18,700 bases of DNA from Gemmatimonadota bacterium (lineage in GTDB: Bacteria; Latescibacterota; UBA2968; UBA8231), in NCBI GenBank assembly GCA_002712305.1, contig PATE01000038.1, positions 1 through 18,700 on the forward strand, read 5' to 3'. Of the stretch, positions 14,728 to 18,700 are shown one piece after another. The position numbers were made by a program, and so were the translations under genes. The notes beneath the pieces were generated by a model. That model was not told where the DNA came from. It saw only the letters and a list, made by a program, of their open reading frames with translations, and made no database searches. How positions within the stretch are numbered: position 1 is the stretch's first letter; the number at the start of each line of letters is the position of its first letter.

Positions 14728-17103
14728 TCAGAACATGTAACTCACGCCCAGCCTTGCGCGCCTTGGATTGCCTGGTGTGAAGTGCAGTTCAGAGACCGGT
14801 TCGTCCTCTGCGGGCAGGCGTGACTCGGTGTCGAACTGGGCCTCGTTCCATTCCGAGTCGAGCAGGTTCTCGAGCGACAGCTGCAGGCGCCAGCGATCAA
14901 CCTGGTAGCCGATGTCAGCCTGAAGGAGGAAGTGACCCTCCGCTGTTACGCTGTCATCTTCATTGGCGGGACGATCACCGATCAGGCGATACCGAAGGCT
15001 GAGGTCCAGCCCACCGGGATGTCGGGCCGCCAGGCCGCCCTCAGAGGTCACCCGGGGTGCCAGCGGGATCTCGTTGGCGTCGCTTGGTTCATCCATCAGT
15101 TCACCCTGCGACAGGGTGATATCCATGTCTGCCCAGAGCCAATCGCGCAGTTGTGCGCGAGCCTCAAAATCCAAACCGACGCGCTGTGTGCGGCCACTGG
15201 GCTCCGTCATGCCGCCGTCACCGACATAGACGAACTCTTCCTCCAGGCGCAGCCACCAGAGTGCAGTACTCACATTGATGCCGCGTTGCCAGCGCGAGCG
15301 TGCACCCACTTCGGCGCCGACGGCCCGGGGCAACAGGTCGGCGGACAGGTGACCCGAATCGATGTTCAAGCGACCCAGCGCCGACACAATCTCCTCATCC
15401 GTTGAGAGTCCGCCTCGAAGGCGGCTGGCGATCTGCTGCGCACGCCGATCGATGACGACGGCACGCGCATCGTTGGAGTGAAAGCCGCTGCCAGCATTCA
15501 GGAAGAGATCGAGGTGAGTCGACGGGGAGTAGACCAGGCCCAGTTTCGGGCTGAGGATTTCTGCCTGGGCGGCACCACTGGCATGAGGAAGCTCAGAGGG
15601 CTGGCCCTCGAGCCGGTCCTCCACATTAAACGTGAAATAGTCGGCCCGCAGGCCGAGGATCAGGCGGAGGGAGGGATGCAGGAAGATCTCTTCCTGGCCC
15701 CACAGATAACCGTTGCGTTCGATGACGCGTGAATCGACCAGCGCGGTCTGGCGAACTCGCTCCGGACTGTGCCAGAGGGACACATCGGCATTGTCCGCGC
15801 GCAGTCCGCCACCGAAACGTGTGTGGGTAAGACGGCCGACCAGATCGTGGTAGAAGGAAAAGGTGTTCTCAACGCCGAACAGCACGCGATCATCGGTCTG
15901 CTCGATCATGTCTCCTTCGACCGGGTGATCGAGAAAGAGAGTGAAGTTCGAAAATAGCTTGAAGTCGTAATAACTGGCCCAGATTCGAGACGTGAAATTG
16001 GAGTTTTTCGCACCGTGTGATCGGAGCGTGATGTTCAAATTCTGGCGCCCCGTTGTGCCACCTTCCAGGTCATCGAGTGAACCAAAGCGACTGATGATCC
16101 CGGAATCGACAGCACGCTGCGGAAGCTGTCCCGATGCGGTCCAGGCCGAAGTGAAGCCACCGGCGTCGATCATCAGAGAGGTGCGCTCTGAGAGGTGGGT
16201 GTGGTACTTGGTGAATACGTTGAGTCGTCGCAGGCCCTGCGGGTCGGCGACGGGGCCGTCAGTGCCGTAGTATTCGCCAGCGAAGTAGACCGTGTTGTCC
16301 GGTTCTTCCAGGGGCAGCTGGTAGAGAAGCGTGGTCTTGCGGGTGGCAAAGGAACCCGTTTCGAACCGGAGCAGATTCTCCGGCAGATGGCTTCGTGTCC
16401 GGAGAGCGACGGCCCCCGCTGTAGCAAGATTGCCGAATTGCGTGAAGTACGGACCCTTGTGAACATCGAGTCCCTCGATCACATCGGGGATGACAAAGTG
16501 CAGATCCGCGTAGCCCTGACCGTGGCCATGAGAGACCATGTTGACCGGCATTCCGTCCACAGTGATGGCTACATCCGTGCCATGGTCGGCGTCGAAATTG
16601 CGCAGGTAGATCTGTTCCGCTTTGCCGCCACCGGCGTGCTGCGCGATAATCAACCCGGGCGCCATCTGCAGCAGCTGCTGCGCGGACTGCTTGGGGCGCA
16701 CAGCCAGGTCGAAAGCGCGCACGGCACGCGACGAAGCCGCGGACAGGGGGCGATCTGCACGAACCAGCATCTCTCCGAGGTGGATGGGCTTCGGAGCAAG
16801 GCGTACGTCGAGAGCATTTACGCCATCGGACAGGTTCATTCGCCGTGAGAGGGTTTCGTAGCCGAGCAGGGAAAGGTCGATCTGGACCGGCCCGGTGTTG
16901 AGTCCGCTCACCGAATAGTGGCCGCCGAGATCAGCCTGGGCCCCCTTGCCGGTGCCCACGACCACGATGGTGGCTCCCGGAAGCGGTGCGCCAGACTCGG
17001 CGTCGACGATGTGACCGAAAATGACGGCCCCCGAACCCGCATGGGCCGGCTTGGCGACAGAGAACAACCACAGAAGAGAACCGCACAAACGGAACAGGGT
17101 CAT
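14728..17103 (-). CDS. TonB-dependent outer-membrane receptor with CarboxypepD_reg-like domain
   Basis: From ATG 17103 the product is 791 aa. Residues 1-22 are a signal peptide ending AHA. Residues ~28-105 are a carboxypeptidase-regulatory-like beta-sandwich (GHIVDAESGAPLPGATI). Residues ~110-238 are the plug, with the signature DHGTDVAITVDGMPVN (173-188) and SHGHGQGYADLHF (191-203), then KGPYF and LATAGAV. The rest is a 22-strand barrel ending in the aromatic RLGVSYMF typical of outer-membrane proteins. It imports an unidentified ligand using TonB energy. GGAG lies about 11 nt before the ATG; 38 more in-frame codons upstream are arginine-rich and precede the signal peptide, so they are excluded. 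No TonB/ExbBD genes are nearby. Confidence 0.9.
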   Translation of the reverse strand: MTLFRLCGSLLWLFSVAKPAHAGSGAVIFGHIVDAESGAPLPGATIVVVGTGKGAQADLGGHYSVSGLNTGPVQIDLSLLGYETLSRRMNLSDGVNALDVRLAPKPIHLGEMLVRADRPLSAASSRAVRAFDLAVRPKQSAQQLLQMAPGLIIAQHAGGGKAEQIYLRNFDADHGTDVAITVDGMPVNMVSHGHGQGYADLHFVIPDVIEGLDVHKGPYFTQFGNLATAGAVALRTRSHLPENLLRFETGSFATRKTTLLYQLPLEEPDNTVYFAGEYYGTDGPVADPQGLRRLNVFTKYHTHLSERTSLMIDAGGFTSAWTASGQLPQRAVDSGIISRFGSLDDLEGGTTGRQNLNITLRSHGAKNSNFTSRIWASYYDFKLFSNFTLFLDHPVEGDMIEQTDDRVLFGVENTFSFYHDLVGRLTHTRFGGGLRADNADVSLWHSPERVRQTALVDSRVIERNGYLWGQEEIFLHPSLRLILGLRADYFTFNVEDRLEGQPSELPHASGAAQAEILSPKLGLVYSPSTHLDLFLNAGSGFHSNDARAVVIDRRAQQIASRLRGGLSTDEEIVSALGRLNIDSGHLSADLLPRAVGAEVGARSRWQRGINVSTALWWLRLEEEFVYVGDGGMTEPSGRTQRVGLDFEARAQLRDWLWADMDITLSQGELMDEPSDANEIPLAPRVTSEGGLAARHPGGLDLSLRYRLIGDRPANEDDSVTAEGHFLLQADIGYQVDRWRLQLSLENLLDSEWNEAQFDTESRLPAEDEPVSELHFTPGNPRRARLGVSYMF

Positions 17104-17217
17104 TGCTGAACTGACTCCAGAAGAGGACGATCGCCGGGGATATATGGCGCGAGAAGGATTTCGGACCGCGGCGTAACCTGCGAGAAACCCGACGACCAAA
17201 CACCGGGTTGGATCCAT

Positions 17218-17229
17218 GGGAATATTCCC
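17218..17229. promoter_or_regulatory. 12-bp perfect palindrome upstream of the TonB receptor gene
   Basis: GGGAATATTCCC is perfectly symmetric and lies 115 nt before the receptor ATG in the 243-nt gap after the M55 gene. A second, imperfect symmetric element, TTCCT-GT-AGGAA, sits at 17251-17262. Both look like dimer-binding operators, but no regulator gene is in the window to pair with them. Confidence 0.3.
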
Positions 17230-17346
17230 GGCCCCTAAAATCGCCGCAAATTCCTGTAGGAACAGGGCCAGTGGTTGAGCGACGACGGAGGTCGGGGCGT
17301 GGTGGGTCAGAGCCTCCTGCCGCTGATGGTTGGGATCGCCCCTGCC

Positions 17347-18141
17347 CTACGCGTAGACGATCTGGCGGATGTCGTCGCCGGTGATGCGCACGGTTTGTCC
17401 GTCGATGCGCTCTGCATGTGTGACCCCATCATAGCGGTCGACATCATGGGTGTGGAAGTAGCGCTTTTCAAGTACAAAGGGGCCCTTCCATACGAGCGGC
17501 GCCACCGGTGTGTCGCGATGCGCCTGAAGCGCGGCGATCGCACCGGCGCGGATCAGGGCCCGCGCTTTCTCTTTCGAAACCGACACCGCTGACTCTCGGG
17601 ACAGGCCCTTCTTGACGGCCACGGTCGTGATGCCCGGAATCAGCGCCTCGGCTTCGGCACAGGCATCCTCTTCGCCGGTCAGGTAGATCATCGGCAGACC
17701 CATGGCGCCATGATACAGTGCCCATTGGGCGATTTCGCCGATGGGGTTGCCGTTGAGCGTCAGCCCATAGATCGAACGGCTGCTCTGGGTGTGGTTCAGA
17801 TTGCTCGTCGCGACGCCACTCATCGCGTGCTGTCCGATGATGGCCGTCACGTCGTAGTCCTGCAGAACCGAGTCGCGCACGGAGCGGGGAGCAGGAGGCC
17901 TACCGTGCAACATGCGAGCTTCGGGGTGCATATCCTCGAACCAGAGTCCACCCGGACCATGCCCGTCGATGATCAGCACGTCCTCTGCGCCGGCCTCGAG
18001 GAAACCGTCGACGGCGGCATTGACCTCGGCCATGGCGAGTCGACGTGCAAGAATGTGGTCGCGGCCCTCCGGGTACGTTTCCTGTGAGAACGAGGTGACC
18101 CCGGCGGTCCCCTCCAGGTCAGTCATCAAGGCGATTTTCAT
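17347..18141 (-). CDS. M55-family D-aminopeptidase (DppA-like)
   Basis: From ATG 18141 the product is 264 aa. It matches the DppA zinc D-aminopeptidases. The conserved metal ligands appear as D8 and E10 in MTDLEG, H61 in DGHG, H105 in GQHA, and E136 in NPIGE. The probable catalytic histidine is H117 in LNHTQSS. D8 and E10 fall on the numbering of Bacillus DppA only if ATG 18141 is used, which decides against the TTG at 18150. DppA-type enzymes cut D-Ala-D-Ala-like and other D-residue-led peptides into amino acids in the cytoplasm. The enzyme looks complete. It lies upstream of the TonB receptor on the same strand, but a 243-nt gap makes co-transcription uncertain. Confidence 0.88.
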   Translation of the reverse strand: MKIALMTDLEGTAGVTSFSQETYPEGRDHILARRLAMAEVNAAVDGFLEAGAEDVLIIDGHGPGGLWFEDMHPEARMLHGRPPAPRSVRDSVLQDYDVTAIIGQHAMSGVATSNLNHTQSSRSIYGLTLNGNPIGEIAQWALYHGAMGLPMIYLTGEEDACAEAEALIPGITTVAVKKGLSRESAVSVSKEKARALIRAGAIAALQAHRDTPVAPLVWKGPFVLEKRYFHTHDVDRYDGVTHAERIDGQTVRITGDDIRQIVYA

Positions 18142-18317
18142 GAACTTCAAGATAGGTACATTGTCACGATGATGGTATGTCGATCGCGACCGTTTCCAGC
18201 AAAGGCCGTCGCTCTTCGAGCCACAGAAATAGAGTGGTGAATCGGCTCCGGGTTGTCCGATGCCAATCTGAATGCTCTCGTCAGACTCGACTCGTCACCA
18301 CTTCCATCTTCTTGTCG

Positions 18318-18331
18318 CATCGACGTCGATG
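18318..18331. repeat. 14-bp perfect palindrome
   Basis: CATCGACGTCGATG is perfectly self-complementary and lies in the non-coding stretch between the M55 gene and the small membrane gene. Close variants of its half-site (GTCGATG) recur at 18347-18353. It may be an operator or part of an RNA hairpin; no T-run follows. Confidence 0.25.
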
Positions 18332-18392
18332 GGCTCGACGAGATGGGTCGATGTTCAAGCCTTATCAGTAGTGTGAGGCCCTCTGGTGAGAG

Positions 18393-18521
18393 TCACTCGC
18401 CACCGCTGAGGATTCCCGTCACCGAGGCGATGGCGACGACGCCAAGTAAGATGACGGCGAGATAGAGGCCGGCCTGGCTGGCGGCCTCTTCCTTTGTTTC
18501 ATCGATTCGTGGTCGATCCAT
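18393..18521 (-). CDS. 42-aa single-helix membrane protein
   Basis: The ATG at 18521 follows a strong GGGAGG (18534-18529) by 7 nt. The 42-residue product has a charged N-terminus (MDRPRIDETKEEA), one hydrophobic helix at about residues 18-38 (LYLAVILLGVVAIASVTGIL) and ends SGGE before a TGA. Good ribosome site, clean amphipathic-to-hydrophobic layout and normal codon use make it a real gene despite its size. It is likely an inner-membrane protein with the charged end in the cytoplasm. I recognise no family. Nothing coding is clear between it and the M55 gene. Confidence 0.65.
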   Translation of the reverse strand: MDRPRIDETKEEAASQAGLYLAVILLGVVAIASVTGILSGGE

Positions 18522-18612
18522 GGTGTAACCTCCCGGCTTCCGGTACCCTACAGATCTCCTTCATACGATGTCAACGATGAACCCTGTATCCAAGGCGGCA
18601 CACCGACCCATC

Positions 18613-18700
18613 TCAGCGCAGATCCTCGAAGCAGCCCCGCCACTGCAGGCTCTTGTACACGTGGGTCAGCTCTTCGCCCTTTGAGATGGGCCGCAGTGCG
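18613..18700 (-). CDS. C-terminal end of a possible SET-domain protein (partial)
   Basis: The window edge cuts this minus-strand frame, leaving 28 complete codons and a TGA at 18613-18615. The visible end contains ALRPISKGEELTHVY, close to the end of SET domains (usually A-x-R-x-I-x-x-G-E-E-L-T-x-x-Y), followed by a short tail ending CFEDLR. SET proteins in bacteria methylate lysines or remain uncharacterised. With so little sequence the call is tentative, but the codon pattern and stop support a real gene end. Confidence 0.45.
   Translation of the reverse strand, partial: ALRPISKGEELTHVYKSLQWRGCFEDLR

Noticed and set aside
18177-18465. Two plus-strand frames of 64 and 70 codons after the M55 gene
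   Set aside because: Both are Ser/Arg-rich without motif or ribosome site; the second is antisense to the better supported 42-aa membrane gene.
1-18700. CRISPR array, insertion sequence, integrase, tRNA or rRNA
   Set aside because: No regularly spaced repeats, transposase or integrase motifs, or tRNA-like cloverleaf ends were seen on either strand.

Overview
This is an 18.7 kb, GC-rich stretch of bacterial chromosome. I see no rRNA, tRNA, CRISPR array, phage gene or transposase. Three things suggest a GC-rich member of the FCB side of the bacterial tree, such as Latescibacterota or a related uncultured marine or soil lineage. One protein ends in a T9SS/FlgD-Ig type C-terminal sorting domain. 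The TonB receptor carries an N-terminal carboxypeptidase-regulatory-like domain. Phytanoyl-CoA dioxygenase-like, mandelate racemase-like and DUF6807 genes occur together. The taxonomic placement is inference.

Layout. 1-308: leader with three inverted repeats. 309-2630 (+): membrane-fused spermidine synthase-like protein, followed by a small two-helix membrane ORF. 2856-3605 (-): 5'-truncated Asp-box/FlgD-Ig secreted-protein remnant. 3658-4656 (+): six-repeat Kelch propeller. 4821-5543 (+): DUF2911 gene split by one in-frame TAA. 5557-10195 (-): a probable operon, in transcription order FkbM methyltransferase, truncated clan GH-A-like glycosidase, DUF6807 protein, enolase-superfamily sugar-acid dehydratase, EamA transporter and TfoX C-terminal-domain protein. 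Three of its junctions are tight: DUF6807/dehydratase and transporter/TfoX overlap as ATGA, and the dehydratase/transporter gap is 12 nt. 10249-12532 (+): serine beta-lactamase-like hydrolase overlapping a PhyH dioxygenase. 12465-12835 (-): decayed EgtB-type DinB fragment lying antisense to the PhyH 3' end. 13089-14108 (+): DUF3124 lipoprotein whose frame runs on antisense through a voltage-gated K+ channel gene (13551-14570, -). 14728-17103 (-): TonB-dependent receptor. 17347-18141 (-): M55 D-aminopeptidase. 18393-18521 (-): 42-aa membrane protein with a strong ribosome binding site. 18613-18700 (-): 3' end of a possible SET-domain gene.

How the genes may work together. The minus-strand operon looks like carbohydrate catabolism: a glycosidase-like protein, the DUF6807 protein, an acid-sugar dehydratase with a complete active site, and a small-molecule transporter. 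The other genes look like independent units for surface nutrient uptake (TonB receptor), D-amino-acid peptide use (M55), ion conductance and oxidative modification.

The most distinctive property is the number of broken genes: a 5'-truncated gene, a 3'-truncated gene, a nonsense-interrupted gene, a frameshifted and truncated gene, and a lipoprotein fused to antisense sequence. Most breaks lie exactly at gene boundaries. This suggests repeated small deletions or rearrangements, or, less likely, assembly error. I did not find a convincing new defence or mobile system.
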